DNA of 64,000 bases from Parcubacteria group bacterium (GTDB taxonomy: Bacteria > Patescibacteriota > Minisyncoccia > Phycocordibacterales > CALRHW01): assembly GCA_943359555.1 (NCBI GenBank), contig CALRHW010000001.1:4727-68726 (forward strand), read 5' to 3'. The position numbers and the translations under genes are program-made. Under the pieces are notes generated by a model. That model had not been told where the DNA came from. It saw only the letters and a program-made list of their open reading frames with translations, and made no database searches. Below are positions 33,775-43,310 of this stretch, piece after piece (within the stretch, counting starts at the first letter, position 1; each line of letters starts with the position of its first letter).

Positions 33775-34353
33775 ATGAGAAAAATTGTATTTGATATTGA
33801 AACAAGTAATATTTTTTCAGACGTTGGTAAAAACGACCCGACACTTTTGGATATTTCTGTTGTGGGTATTTACGATTCTGAAACAGACTCTTATACTACT
33901 TTTGAACAAAAAGAACTCGGCAAGCTTTGGCCGATTTTAGAAAAAACAGATTTACTCATCGGTTTTAATTCCGAGCATTTTGACTTACCTCTTTTAAATA
34001 AATATTACCAAGGCGATCTCGGGAAAATCCGCCACGTAGACATTTTAAAAGAAATCAGAAACTCTTTTGGACGAAGAATGAAACTGGATCAGATAGCCGA
34101 GGGCACACTCGGCGTCAGAAAATCGGGACACGGACTGGAAGCCACGGTGTGGTGGGCAAAAGGCGAATATGAAAAAGTAAAAAAATACTGTCTGGACGAT
34201 GTAAAAATCACAAAAGACATTTACGAATACGCCCTAAAAAACAACGCGCTAAAATTTAAAGAAGGAAACACTATTATAGATATAAAATTAGACACTTCCA
34301 ACTGGGAGAAAAAAGACGGCGGTGATGCGATGACGTTTACGTTGCCGTTTTAG
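33775..34353 (+). CDS. DEDDy 3'-5' exonuclease-like protein (YprB-type RNase H-like)
   Basis: The 192-aa protein has the DnaQ-like metal-binding residues: KIVFDIETSN (Exo I, D and E), IGFNSEHFDLPLLNKYY (Exo II) and KKYCLDDVKITKDIY (Exo III with Tyr, the DEDDy form). It would remove nucleotides from DNA or RNA 3' ends in the cytosol. The family includes YprB-like predicted exonucleases. No polymerase domain is attached. Substrate is unknown. Confidence 0.8.
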   Translation: MRKIVFDIETSNIFSDVGKNDPTLLDISVVGIYDSETDSYTTFEQKELGKLWPILEKTDLLIGFNSEHFDLPLLNKYYQGDLGKIRHVDILKEIRNSFGRRMKLDQIAEGTLGVRKSGHGLEATVWWAKGEYEKVKKYCLDDVKITKDIYEYALKNNALKFKEGNTIIDIKLDTSNWEKKDGGDAMTFTLPF

Positions 34354-34365
34354 ATTATACAAAAT

Positions 34366-35130
34366 TTAAAGAAACAATAACACAACCACCGCAAGCAAAA
34401 CCCTATAAACAATAAATACATTAAGCGTGTGATTTCGTAAATATTTAATTAAAAAATGAATAGAGGCGAGACCGACGACAAACGCTGCGAGTGAGCCGAC
34501 AATAAGCGAAGCATCTATTGAGCCAGTTGAGCCGAGATCAAAAAGTTTTTTTAAACCAGAGCCTAAAAGAATCGGCACTGACAGTAGGAAGCTAAAACGC
34601 ACTACTTCTTCCCTTTTCATACCTGTAAGTAGACCACCAGAAATAGTGCTACCTGAGCGTGACATTCCTGGAATTAAGGCGAGCATCTGAAAACAGCCTA
34701 CTAAAAATCCCCGTGTCACAGAAAGCTCTTTCGGAAAATCCTGTTTTTTTGCGCCATATTTTTCTGCAATAAAAAATAAAACACTTCCCGCAATAAGCGC
34801 CCAAGCGACAGTGTGAGCGTTTCTAAAAACAGAGTCTATTTTTTGCTCAAAAATAAATCCTAAAATAACTGCGGGTATTGTGCCGACCACAATCGCCCAA
34901 ATTAAAATTTTATTTTTTACATCACGCACACGCACGATAGTGATCAAGTCTTTCCAAAAATAAACAATGACAGCAAGAGTCGTTGCGAGCTGAAGCACTG
35001 CATCAAAAGAAAGCGAACCCACTGTTTTAAAACCTAAAACTTCTCTGATCAAAACAAGGTGTCCAGACGAGGATATAGGTAAAAACTCAGTGATTCCTTG
35101 TATTGCACCTAAAATAATCGCTTGTATCAT
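34366..35130 (-). CDS. uppP: Undecaprenyl-diphosphatase
   Basis: The 254-aa membrane protein begins with GAIQGITEFLPISSSGHLVL, the diagnostic BacA/UppP motif, and has the second motif LIPGMSRSGSTISGGLLTGM. It recycles undecaprenyl pyrophosphate to the monophosphate lipid carrier used for peptidoglycan and other envelope polymers, and confers bacitracin tolerance. It pairs with ddl as evidence for a cell wall. Confidence 0.95.
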   Translation of the reverse strand: MIQAIILGAIQGITEFLPISSSGHLVLIREVLGFKTVGSLSFDAVLQLATTLAVIVYFWKDLITIVRVRDVKNKILIWAIVVGTIPAVILGFIFEQKIDSVFRNAHTVAWALIAGSVLFFIAEKYGAKKQDFPKELSVTRGFLVGCFQMLALIPGMSRSGSTISGGLLTGMKREEVVRFSFLLSVPILLGSGLKKLFDLGSTGSIDASLIVGSLAAFVVGLASIHFLIKYLRNHTLNVFIVYRVLLAVVVLLFL

Positions 35131-35137
35131 AGTGTTA

Positions 35138-35143
35138 ATTATA
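35138..35143 (-). promoter_or_regulatory. -10 element of uppP
   Basis: TATAAT on the minus strand ends 7 nt before the uppP ATG. The divergent DsbA-like gene has its own plus-strand TATAAT at 35147-35152, 29 nt before its ATG. The two -10s lie back to back, 3 nt apart. Confidence 0.55.
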
Positions 35144-35181
35144 TGATATAATAAAAATAATTAACAATAAAATGTAATAAT

Positions 35182-35976
35182 ATGGAGAAAAGTTTACTTA
35201 CAATTCCGCTTGCAATAATCATCGCTGGAGCTATCATTGCTGGAGCTTTAGTTTATAGTAATAAAAATAAAAGTGTTGCGACAATCACAGACCTAACACC
35301 AAAAAAAGAAGCTGTCGATATAAAAATAAGGCCTATTGATATGTCTGACCACATCCTTGGAAATCCAGACTCAAAGGTTTTACTAGTGGAATATTCAGAC
35401 ACACAGTGTCCTTTTTGTAAAACTTTCCATGTAACTTTAAACAAACTTGCTTCAGAATATGGAAAAGATGGAAATTTTACTTGGGTTTATCGACATTTTC
35501 CTTTAGATGCACTTCATAAAAAAGCTAGGAATGAAGCAGGGGCTCTGGAATGTGCAGCTGACCTTGGTGGCAATAGTAAGTTTTGGGAATATACAAATAA
35601 ACTTTACGAAACTACAAAATCAAATGATAATCTTGACCCAGCGGAACTTCCAAAAATCGCCGCTGCAGTAGGATTGGATGTAAAAGCTTTCAACACCTGT
35701 TTAGCTAGTGGTAAATTTGCAGGAGCGGTAGACGAGGACGCAAAAGAAGCACAAAAAAATGGCGGAACTGGAACACCTTATAGTATGTTTGTTTTAAAAT
35801 CAGATCCAAGTAAAGAGCTGAGAGATTTTTTAGAGTCTAATAATGCTCAAATAATGAAATCCTATCCGGGCTCCGATGATTTTATAGGAATATCAAAAGA
35901 TAATAGGAAAATATTTGTGAGTGGTGCAATGCCTTACGAAATGATGAAAGCGATCGTGGATTTGATTTTGAAATAA
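35182..35976 (+). CDS. Membrane-anchored DsbA-like thiol oxidoreductase
   Basis: The 264-aa protein has an N-terminal signal anchor (about residues 5-25) and a thioredoxin-fold domain of the DsbA/Thioredoxin_4 kind. The active site is CPFC at residues 76-79 (SDTQCPFCKTFH), and the cis-Pro loop is GGTGTPYSMFV. It would form or rearrange disulfides in exported proteins. A likely client in the window is the Cys-rich exported protein at 59753. The membrane partner that reoxidises it is not seen here. Confidence 0.88.
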   Translation: MEKSLLTIPLAIIIAGAIIAGALVYSNKNKSVATITDLTPKKEAVDIKIRPIDMSDHILGNPDSKVLLVEYSDTQCPFCKTFHVTLNKLASEYGKDGNFTWVYRHFPLDALHKKARNEAGALECAADLGGNSKFWEYTNKLYETTKSNDNLDPAELPKIAAAVGLDVKAFNTCLASGKFAGAVDEDAKEAQKNGGTGTPYSMFVLKSDPSKELRDFLESNNAQIMKSYPGSDDFIGISKDNRKIFVSGAMPYEMMKAIVDLILK

Positions 35977-36000
35977 TAGACACTGGTCGCACACTCGCGG

Positions 36001-36061
36001 AAAAATAAAAAATCCCCCCGACCCTGCCAAATGAAAATAAATTTGGCGAAGGGTCAGAGGG
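36001..36061 (-). terminator. Strong intrinsic terminator downstream of the 36083 gene
   Basis: On the minus strand a long stem (CCCTCTGACCCTTCGCCAAAT pairing imperfectly with ATTTGGC AGGGTC GGGGGG) is followed by ATTTTTTATTTTT. A second small hairpin (GAGCC TTT GGCTC) lies just before it. It may also stop plus-strand transcription from the DsbA-like gene. Confidence 0.8.
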
Positions 36062-36082
36062 ATAAAGAGCCAAAGGCTCAAA

Positions 36083-36562
36083 CTAATTTGCAAGTGTCAG
36101 TTGCGGGACAACAACACGATGACGAAATCCGGCGCACCAGATATGACCAAAACCCAATTTGTGGGCGGAGACCCTAAGACGGCTGTAGCCGTCGAAGAAG
36201 ACAGACGCAACGAAGTATTCGCCTCTAACCTTGTAAAGGAAGAAAGTTGCGTCTCCGTCTGTACGGAGCCACTTTCTCTGGTGTCGCGCAAACTCTATGA
36301 TCTGACTCTGTTCCAAGCACAGGCTATCAAGGTTAGAACGAGCGCCAGTGAAAATCTGATAAAAGTTTCCATCCCTGACCAGTTCATAAACCTCGATGTT
36401 CGTAGGACCACTTGGCTTGCTTTTGATATCACTTCCATAACTAAGGAAGTGATAGTCGATATAACTAGTGAAGACATCTTTCGCTTCTGCGATAGCACTC
36501 TTCCCGTCTGTCGAGCGGAGCAGAAATCGTAGCAACGATAGACGCGTGCTCTGAAAACACAA
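36083..36562 (-). CDS. Lineage-specific hypothetical protein (up to 159 aa) downstream of rpoD
   Basis: I do not recognise a named family. The body has a protein-like pattern of alternating hydrophobic and aromatic residues, RKWLRTDGDATFFLYKVRGE and, at the end, FRHRVVVPQL. No membrane segment is seen. It follows rpoD by 20 nt and ends just before a strong terminator, which supports the minus strand as sense. The start is uncertain: no ATG exists in frame, the frame opens at TTG 36562, and its first 17 codons or so are encoded by the repeat shared with 10481. The 5' end may therefore be degraded or replaced. GC content is higher than in neighbours. Confidence 0.5.
   Translation of the reverse strand: MCFQSTRLSLLRFLLRSTDGKSAIAEAKDVFTSYIDYHFLSYGSDIKSKPSGPTNIEVYELVRDGNFYQIFTGARSNLDSLCLEQSQIIEFARHQRKWLRTDGDATFFLYKVRGEYFVASVFFDGYSRLRVSAHKLGFGHIWCAGFRHRVVVPQLTLAN
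36512..36550 (-). repeat. Partial copy of the uvrC-ddl junction element
   Basis: Positions 36512-36539 are identical over 28 nt to 10481-10508, and 9 of the next 11 bases also match. It keeps the hairpin with AGCA loop (ATCGT and ACGAT) and the linker ending, on the minus strand, in CCGCTC. The second GC hairpin and the long outer arms are missing; only short flanks (GTCT with AGAC, AGCAC with GTGCT) pair. Confidence 0.85.
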
Positions 36563-36582
36563 CTTATTTATTTTTTTGTTGC

Positions 36583-37809
36583 CTAGTAATTCCTCAAACG
36601 ATCAATATTCTCATGCTGTCGTATCTTTTCATGCGCCTTTGCTTCAATCTGCCTAATACGCTCACGAGTCACCCCAAACTCTTTTCCTACTTCTTCAAGA
36701 GTATGAGTAATACCGTCTACAAGTCCGTGTCGCATTTCCAATATCCTACGCTCTTTTGGAGGAAGGTCATTTAAAATTTCTTTTACTTGATCAGAAATTA
36801 TTCGTCGTGAAGAATCTTGGTCGGGCGAAAGTATCTTGTCATCAGGAATAAAATCCCCGAGAGTTGATTTACCGTCGTCACCATCGTCGCCGACAGGACT
36901 TTCAAGAGATACAGTACTCTGATCAATCTTCTCAATATTATAAATTTTGTCCACGTCCAAATTCATTTCCATCGCAACTTCTTCTGGTAAAGGATCTCGT
37001 CCTAGGTCTTGAGAAAGTCGGCGCACCACTTGCTTGTATTTTGCAATCGTTTCCACCATGTGCACTGGCACACGAATAGTACGCGACTGATCAGCGAGTG
37101 CGCGAGTAATAGCTTGACGAATCCACCAAGTGGCATAAGTAGAAAACTTATATCCTTTTGTCCAATCAAATTTATCTACAGCTTTAAATAATCCGAGATT
37201 TCCTTCCTGAATTAAATCAAGAAGTGTCAAGTCTGGACTTCTTCCAACATATTTTTTGGCAATTGAAACTACAAGGCGTAGGTTGGACCGAGCGAGCAGA
37301 TTTTTCGCTTCGTCATCTCCTTTCTCAATTCTCTTTGCGAGTTCTTTTTCTGTCGCACCAGAAATGAGAGGATATTGACCTATTTCTTTTAAATACATTT
37401 GGATAGAATCGTATGGAGAACCCTCACCTTTATTGTAAGTATATTTTTTAACTGCAGGATCATCAGCGGGGTCTTTTGAATCAAGAAGTCCTCCTCCCTC
37501 AAGAATATCTATTCCTGCTACAGAAAGCTGAGAATATAGCTCTTCTAAAAAAAGAATATTATCTTCAATAGTTGGAAATTCCTTTAGAATTTCATCATAA
37601 GTAATGAAACCTCGCTCTTTACCTTTAGCGAGAAGTTGTTTTACGCCATGGTCAGATTTTTGAGATTTTTTTGCTGATACTCTAGATTTGGGTTTTTTTG
37701 CGGTGGCAGATTTTTTGGTTTTTGCTGAAGCCGACTTTTTGCCAGACATAGTTTTTTTCACTTTTTTCACAGCTTGCTTTTTATTTTTTGTTTTTTTATT
37801 TTTTTTCAT
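36583..37809 (-). CDS. rpoD: Housekeeping RNA polymerase sigma factor RpoD/SigA
   Basis: The 408-aa protein has a very basic, Lys/Ala/Ser-rich N-terminal tail (about 1-55), a region 1.1-like segment, region 1.2/2 ([55 protein letters not shown]), region 3 and region 4 ([20 protein letters not shown]). It recognises -35/-10 promoters. It follows dnaG by 19 nt in the order rpoB, rpoC, dnaG, rpoD. Confidence 0.96.
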   Translation of the reverse strand: MKKNKKTKNKKQAVKKVKKTMSGKKSASAKTKKSATAKKPKSRVSAKKSQKSDHGVKQLLAKGKERGFITYDEILKEFPTIEDNILFLEELYSQLSVAGIDILEGGGLLDSKDPADDPAVKKYTYNKGEGSPYDSIQMYLKEIGQYPLISGATEKELAKRIEKGDDEAKNLLARSNLRLVVSIAKKYVGRSPDLTLLDLIQEGNLGLFKAVDKFDWTKGYKFSTYATWWIRQAITRALADQSRTIRVPVHMVETIAKYKQVVRRLSQDLGRDPLPEEVAMEMNLDVDKIYNIEKIDQSTVSLESPVGDDGDDGKSTLGDFIPDDKILSPDQDSSRRIISDQVKEILNDLPPKERRILEMRHGLVDGITHTLEEVGKEFGVTRERIRQIEAKAHEKIRQHENIDRLRNY

Positions 37810-37828
37810 ATTTGTATTTTTATTTAAA

Positions 37829-39559
37829 TTATTGTTTTTTTGGTAAAGCTGTTATTTTTTTTGATAATTCTTGGCAAACTTCTAGCAATTTTTTTACCTT
37901 TTCTACGTTTTTGTTTTTTTCCGCAACTCCAAGCTCGGTCATCACTTTTGTAAACTCTTCTTTCAAACGTTCTTCTTGCAGATTCATAAAAAGTTCGTCT
38001 ATTTCTGCTGTGAGTGTTTCGCTGTTGTTATAATACGATTCTATCTCAAAAATCAGCTCGCTTTTTGTGGGTTCAAGCTCGGCGAGTAGTTTTGAGACTG
38101 ACTCTTCGCCCACTATGTCTTTTAGTTTTTGTAAAAGTTCGGCGGATTTTATGTGAGGACTAGACACACTTTCTTGCCACATTTTTATTCCGAGTATCTT
38201 TTTTTCAATTGAATTTTTACGAAAAGATGGATCGGCTTGCCTGGAATTCGAAACCTCTCGTTTAATATCATTATTTTGGGGTAATTTCTCTAGGTCTTCC
38301 CAAATTATTGCTTCTTTGATATATATCTTTTTTTTGTTTGCTAAATCATCAGCTAATTTTCTAGTATATGTTGACTGTTCGATTTTAGACCGCACCAATG
38401 CAATCCGTGGAAGTATCTTCTCTTTAATCTGTTGTCTAATTTCATTTTCACTCATATTTTGTTCAAACAAACGATCTATACAGAAATAAATGTATTCTCT
38501 TGATTCCGTTAATATTTTTTTCCAAATATCTAAATCATTTTTTATAAGCTCTGCAGGATCAGTGCCTTTTGGTAAAATAGCAACTTTTACTTCCATACCT
38601 AATGAAATGGCCATCTGTGCACCTTTATCTGCAGCAGATAAACCAGCTGAATCTCCATCAAAAACAATTTTTATATTATTTGAAAGACGTCCCAGCTTAC
38701 CAAGATGCTCGGCAGTAAAAGCTGTGCCAGAAGAAGCGATAGTGTTGCCAAACCCAGCTTGATGTGCCATTACGAGATCCATTTGCCCCTCTACGAGCAC
38801 ACAGTAATCTTTCCGACGGATATCTACTTTTGCTTTGTGTAAGCCGTAAAGTGTCTGTGATTTGTTGAAAAGAATTGTTTCTGGGGTGTTTAAATATTTT
38901 GGTGACTTGCCGTCATCTACAAGAATTCTTCCTGAAAACGCAATCACTTTCCCCGCGACATCAAAGATAGGAAAAACTATTCGTCCGCGAAATACGTCAT
39001 AATATTCGCCCGGACGTTTGTCGCTTTTTTTGATCAAGCCCACACGTTCAAGCTCTGGTTTTGTAAAACCTTTTCCCAGCAGAAAATCGTGTAGCTCTTG
39101 CCACGCATTCGGCGCGTAACCAATTGACCATTCTTTTATACTTTCTTCTGTGAGTCCGCGTCCGAGTAAATAATTTTTTGCATCAGCATTTTCAGAAAAT
39201 TTTTTCTGAAAAAAGAAAGTTGCCTGCGCAAGCACAGAATACAAACGATCTTTTTCACTTCGCTCGGCGACATTTTCGTGTCCAAGCTCTACTCCAGCAC
39301 GTAAAGCTAGATTTTTCAAAGCACCACGAAAATCTAGTCCTTCAAACTCCTGAACAAAAGTAAAAATATCGCCTTTTGCACCACAACCAAAACAATAATA
39401 AGTGCCTCTATCTGGTGAAATGAAAAACGACGGAGTTTTTTCATTATGAAACGGACACTTTCCCTTAAAATTTCCGCCAGCTTTTTCAAGTTTAATATAC
39501 GAAGCGACAATGTCGGCGATATCAAGCTTTTCTTTTATTTGATCTACAGAGGATGACAT
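37829..39559 (-). CDS. dnaG: DNA primase
   Basis: The 576-aa protein has the CHC2-type zinc-binding domain ([20 protein letters not shown] then CFGC), the catalytic core and the TOPRIM domain ([32 protein letters not shown]), and a helical C-terminal domain for helicase contact. It makes RNA primers at the replication fork. I chose the ATG at 39559 ([18 protein letters not shown]) instead of a TTG at 39580. It lies 52 nt after rpoC. Confidence 0.94.
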   Translation of the reverse strand: MSSSVDQIKEKLDIADIVASYIKLEKAGGNFKGKCPFHNEKTPSFFISPDRGTYYCFGCGAKGDIFTFVQEFEGLDFRGALKNLALRAGVELGHENVAERSEKDRLYSVLAQATFFFQKKFSENADAKNYLLGRGLTEESIKEWSIGYAPNAWQELHDFLLGKGFTKPELERVGLIKKSDKRPGEYYDVFRGRIVFPIFDVAGKVIAFSGRILVDDGKSPKYLNTPETILFNKSQTLYGLHKAKVDIRRKDYCVLVEGQMDLVMAHQAGFGNTIASSGTAFTAEHLGKLGRLSNNIKIVFDGDSAGLSAADKGAQMAISLGMEVKVAILPKGTDPAELIKNDLDIWKKILTESREYIYFCIDRLFEQNMSENEIRQQIKEKILPRIALVRSKIEQSTYTRKLADDLANKKKIYIKEAIIWEDLEKLPQNNDIKREVSNSRQADPSFRKNSIEKKILGIKMWQESVSSPHIKSAELLQKLKDIVGEESVSKLLAELEPTKSELIFEIESYYNNSETLTAEIDELFMNLQEERLKEEFTKVMTELGVAEKNKNVEKVKKLLEVCQELSKKITALPKKQ

Positions 39560-39611
39560 AAATTTTTTCAAACTAGCCAACCCGAAACACGATTATCGCA
39601 CGGGGTTCGCA

Positions 39612-42600
39612 CTACTCACTCTGTATTTTTTCAATCATCTTTTGCTTTGGACTTCCTACAAAACCTGTTCCAGCAGGAATCAAGCGGCCGATAATAACAT
39701 TTTCTTTTAGACCAATGAGCTTGTCTGTGTTTCCTCTGATAGCGCCGTTGATAAGTACTTTTGTGGTGTGTTGGAATGAAGCGGCTGAAAGGAAACTCTT
39801 TCGTGAAAGTGACACTTCTGTAATACCCATCACGACAGGTTCTGATTTTGCTTCCTCCAAGCCAGCTGTGCGGGCGATTTTATTTTCAGCTGAAAACTCT
39901 GAAGCTTCTACCACATCGCCCACAGAAAGTCCCGTGCTTCCTTTTTCTTTTATCTTGCGTCGTCCAAACATTTGTCGCACGATGACTTCAATGTGTTTTC
40001 TAGAAACAGCTTCTCCTTGAAGTTCGTAGAGTTTATTAATTTCACGAATGATATAGTTTTCTGCTTTTTCTTTTCCAGCGTATTTGAAGAGCTCGTCTAT
40101 GTCTGCAGAACCGTCGGTAAACATTTCGCCTTTCACCACCCTGTCGCCTACTTTTACCATAATCATACGCTGAATACTCACTGGGTATTCTATTTCACCC
40201 TTTGTTTTTAATTTTGATTTGTCAGAAATTTCAGGAAGCACTACAATCTTTTTGTCTGCGCCAGTGTTTTCTACTTTTACCACAACGCCATCTACATGAC
40301 TTATGACAGCAGGATTTTTTGGTTTTCGTTTTTCAAAAACTTCTTCCACGCGAGGAAGACCTTGAGTAATATCTCCACCGACAGACGCTGTACCTCCAGC
40401 GTGAAATGTACGCATTGTCAGCTGTGTTCCCGGCTCACCGATAGCTTGTGCCGCGACAGTTCCCACTGCTTCACCAAGGTCAATGATTTTATGTTTTCCG
40501 AGATCTGCTCCGTAACATTTTACACAAACGCCAGTCGGAGTTTTACAAATAAGTGGTGAACGCACGACAACTTCTTGTATTCCTTCTTTGTCTATAATGA
40601 GCGCGTTTTCTTTTGTAAGAAAATCACCTTTTGTGAAAAGCACTTTTCCGCTCGCGTTTACTACGTCTTCAGCGAGGAAACGTCCTTTGCAATTGCGAGA
40701 AAGTGGGATTTCAATTCCTGATGCATTATCTTTATTAAGCTTGATGCCTTCTTTGGAACCACAATCTTCTTCGGTAATGATAGCGTCTTGAGCGACATCA
40801 AAAAGTCTACGAGTAAGGTACCCTGCTTTTGCAGTGTTGAGCGCTGTGTCAGTAAGACCTTTTCTAGAACCGTGAGTTGTGATGAAATATTCAAGTGGAC
40901 TTAGACCCTCTTTACTACAAGAAATGATTGGAAATTCAATAGTGTTTCCAGCGGTATTTTGAATAAGACCTTTCATTCCCACCATTTGAGTAATATTACC
41001 GACAGAACCTCTCGCTCCAGAATTTATCATATCGTATACAGAACCGTGTTTTTCTAAAGTTCCGGGAATAAGTTTTTCAATTTCATTTTTTGCTCCGTGC
41101 CAAATTTCAATATTTTTTCGCAGTCTTTCTTCTTCAGAAATAAAACCAGAATTATATTGATCCACTATTTGATCTGATTTAGCTTTTGCGGCACTTATTA
41201 CAGCGTTTTTTCCTTCAGGCACAAGCACGTCATCAATTCCCCATGTTACGCCAGAATATGTGGCATACTCAAAACCAAAAGCCTTTATGTTGTCCATAAT
41301 AGGAGGAATATTTTCAATTCCGTATTTTTCAATGAGATCGTCAATGAGCACGCCCATTTTTTTACGATCAATTTCAGTGTTGATGTAAGGATAATCAGCA
41401 GGCAAAACACTGTTGAAAAGTAGGCGACCAATAGATGACTCAAAAATCTTTCCCTCAAATGCTTTGTATTTTATTTCTTCTGTTGGCAATACTTTTATTT
41501 TTGCTCTAAAACCAGCACCGTCGTAACTGAAAGCTCGGATAGCACTTGTGGGACTTTCAAAATGTTTTCCTTCACCGTTTTCTCCATCAATAATCTTGGT
41601 CATCCAATAACATCCAAGCACAATATCCAGCTTGTCAATAGAAGCAACAAGGTTTCCACTTCCTGGTTTTAGAATATTTTTATCAGAAGCCATTATGTCG
41701 CGAGCTTCTGCCTGCGCTTCAATAGAAAGCGGAACGTGCACCGCCATCTGATCGCCGTCAAAGTCGGCGTTGAACGCTGTACATACAAGTGGGTGCACTT
41801 TTATCGCGTTTCCTTCAATCAAAATTGGTTTGAAAGCCTGAATACCGAGACGATGCAAAGTAGGGGCACGATTTAGAAGAACATATTTATCTTTTATCAC
41901 TTCTTCAAGAATAGCCCAGACTTCTGCAATACCGTCTTCAATGAGTCGGCTTGCTCCGCGAATGTTGTATGCGAGTTCGTGCTTTATAAGCTCTGAAATT
42001 ATAAATGGTTTAAAAAGTTCAAGAGCCATGTGTTTTGGAAGACCGCATTGATTTAGCTTTAATTCAGGACCAACGACGATCACAGAACGTCCAGAATAAT
42101 CCACACGTTTCCCGAGAAGATTTGCTCGGAAAAGACCTCGCTTGCCTTTTAGATTGTCGGCGAGAGATTTTAGCGGACGACGCTGTGACTGATTTACAGC
42201 TGAAGAAGGCGAGTTGCCGTGACGAATAGAATTATCAATCAGAGAATCCACTGCCTCTTGCAAGATTCTTTTCTCGTTTCGCAAAATAACTTCTGGCGCA
42301 CCGATTTCTTTGAGTTTTTTGAGACGATTGTTTCGGTTGATAACGCGTCTGTAAAGATCGTTTACATCAGATGTAGCATAACGCCCACCATCAAGCGGAA
42401 CCATCGGCCTTAGCGCTGGTGGAATAACAGGAATACGAGTCATAAACATCCACTCTGGTCGCACGCCAGTTTTTATCATTGAACGCACAAGAGAAAGGCG
42501 TTTGTTTAGTTTTTCTATTTCAATAGCGCCCGCCGTTTCGTGACTTTTTACAAGAGCGCTTTCAAGAGCTGGAAGGTCAATACTTTTGAAAATTTTGTAA

Positions 42601-43283
42601 ATTGCCTCCGCACCAATTCCCGCCTCAAAAAGCGTTCCGTATTTTACAGAAAAATTGTGATACTCTACTTCATCAAGCACGCGTCCTTTCTGCACACTTT
42701 CAATGTCTTTTTTTGCAGTGACGAGCATTTCTTTTATCGCTTCTTTTGTCTTGTCGTCTTGAACAGATTTTATTTTTGACTTAAATTCAGAATCCAAATC
42801 TTTAAGAATGTGAAGTCGCTCTGGTTCAGAAACATTTGTAATGATGTATCCAGCAAAATAAATAACTTTTTCCAAATCTGAAGTAGGAATACCTAAAATC
42901 ATACTGATACGAGATGGCATACTTCGCAAAAACCAAATGTGTGAAACTGGTGTCGCAAGCTCTATGTGTCCCATTCTTTCACGACGCACGATAGAACGCG
43001 TGATTTCTACTCCACATTTTTCACAGACCACTCCTTTGTAACGAATTCCGCGATATTTTCCACAGTAACATTCATAATCCTTATCTGGACCAAAAATCTT
43101 TTCATCAAAAAGACCGCTTCGCTCACTACGCTGTGTTCGGTAATTGATAGTTTCTGGTTTTGTAACTTCGCCAAAAGACCACTCTTTTATTTTTTCTGGA
43201 GACGCAAGCTTTAAAGTGATCATATCAAAATCTACTTGTGGATAACGCATATTTTTATTTTTTACTGTATATTTTGTATTCAT
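39612..43283 (-). CDS. rpoC: DNA-directed RNA polymerase subunit beta'
   Basis: The 1223-aa protein has the N-terminal zinc site ([20 protein letters not shown]), the catalytic triad [16 protein letters not shown], the bridge-helix region, the second zinc cluster ([19 protein letters not shown]) and the late [16 protein letters not shown]. It forms the active site with RpoB. It starts 27 nt after rpoB. A second ATG at 43250 ([10 protein letters not shown]) is a possible start. It is shorter than the proteobacterial subunit because lineage insertions are absent. Confidence 0.97.
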   Translation of the reverse strand: MNTKYTVKNKNMRYPQVDFDMITLKLASPEKIKEWSFGEVTKPETINYRTQRSERSGLFDEKIFGPDKDYECYCGKYRGIRYKGVVCEKCGVEITRSIVRRERMGHIELATPVSHIWFLRSMPSRISMILGIPTSDLEKVIYFAGYIITNVSEPERLHILKDLDSEFKSKIKSVQDDKTKEAIKEMLVTAKKDIESVQKGRVLDEVEYHNFSVKYGTLFEAGIGAEAIYKIFKSIDLPALESALVKSHETAGAIEIEKLNKRLSLVRSMIKTGVRPEWMFMTRIPVIPPALRPMVPLDGGRYATSDVNDLYRRVINRNNRLKKLKEIGAPEVILRNEKRILQEAVDSLIDNSIRHGNSPSSAVNQSQRRPLKSLADNLKGKRGLFRANLLGKRVDYSGRSVIVVGPELKLNQCGLPKHMALELFKPFIISELIKHELAYNIRGASRLIEDGIAEVWAILEEVIKDKYVLLNRAPTLHRLGIQAFKPILIEGNAIKVHPLVCTAFNADFDGDQMAVHVPLSIEAQAEARDIMASDKNILKPGSGNLVASIDKLDIVLGCYWMTKIIDGENGEGKHFESPTSAIRAFSYDGAGFRAKIKVLPTEEIKYKAFEGKIFESSIGRLLFNSVLPADYPYINTEIDRKKMGVLIDDLIEKYGIENIPPIMDNIKAFGFEYATYSGVTWGIDDVLVPEGKNAVISAAKAKSDQIVDQYNSGFISEEERLRKNIEIWHGAKNEIEKLIPGTLEKHGSVYDMINSGARGSVGNITQMVGMKGLIQNTAGNTIEFPIISCSKEGLSPLEYFITTHGSRKGLTDTALNTAKAGYLTRRLFDVAQDAIITEEDCGSKEGIKLNKDNASGIEIPLSRNCKGRFLAEDVVNASGKVLFTKGDFLTKENALIIDKEGIQEVVVRSPLICKTPTGVCVKCYGADLGKHKIIDLGEAVGTVAAQAIGEPGTQLTMRTFHAGGTASVGGDITQGLPRVEEVFEKRKPKNPAVISHVDGVVVKVENTGADKKIVVLPEISDKSKLKTKGEIEYPVSIQRMIMVKVGDRVVKGEMFTDGSADIDELFKYAGKEKAENYIIREINKLYELQGEAVSRKHIEVIVRQMFGRRKIKEKGSTGLSVGDVVEASEFSAENKIARTAGLEEAKSEPVVMGITEVSLSRKSFLSAASFQHTTKVLINGAIRGNTDKLIGLKENVIIGRLIPAGTGFVGSPKQKMIEKIQSE

Positions 43284-43310
43284 ATTTTTGTTTTATTTGG
43301 TGGAGTAATT

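Noticed and set aside
36101..36532. Plus-strand 143-codon open frame opposite the 36083 gene
   Set aside because: Protein-like in part, but the terminator, gene direction and proximity to rpoD favour the minus strand. No recognisable motif supports the plus frame.
36083..36560. Possible RNase P RNA, tmRNA or SRP RNA, prompted by raised GC and several perfect hairpins
   Set aside because: None of the diagnostic sequences of these RNAs (for example the RNase P GAGGAAAGUC core, a tmRNA T-arm with CCA, or the SRP GGAAG loop in context) is present on either strand.
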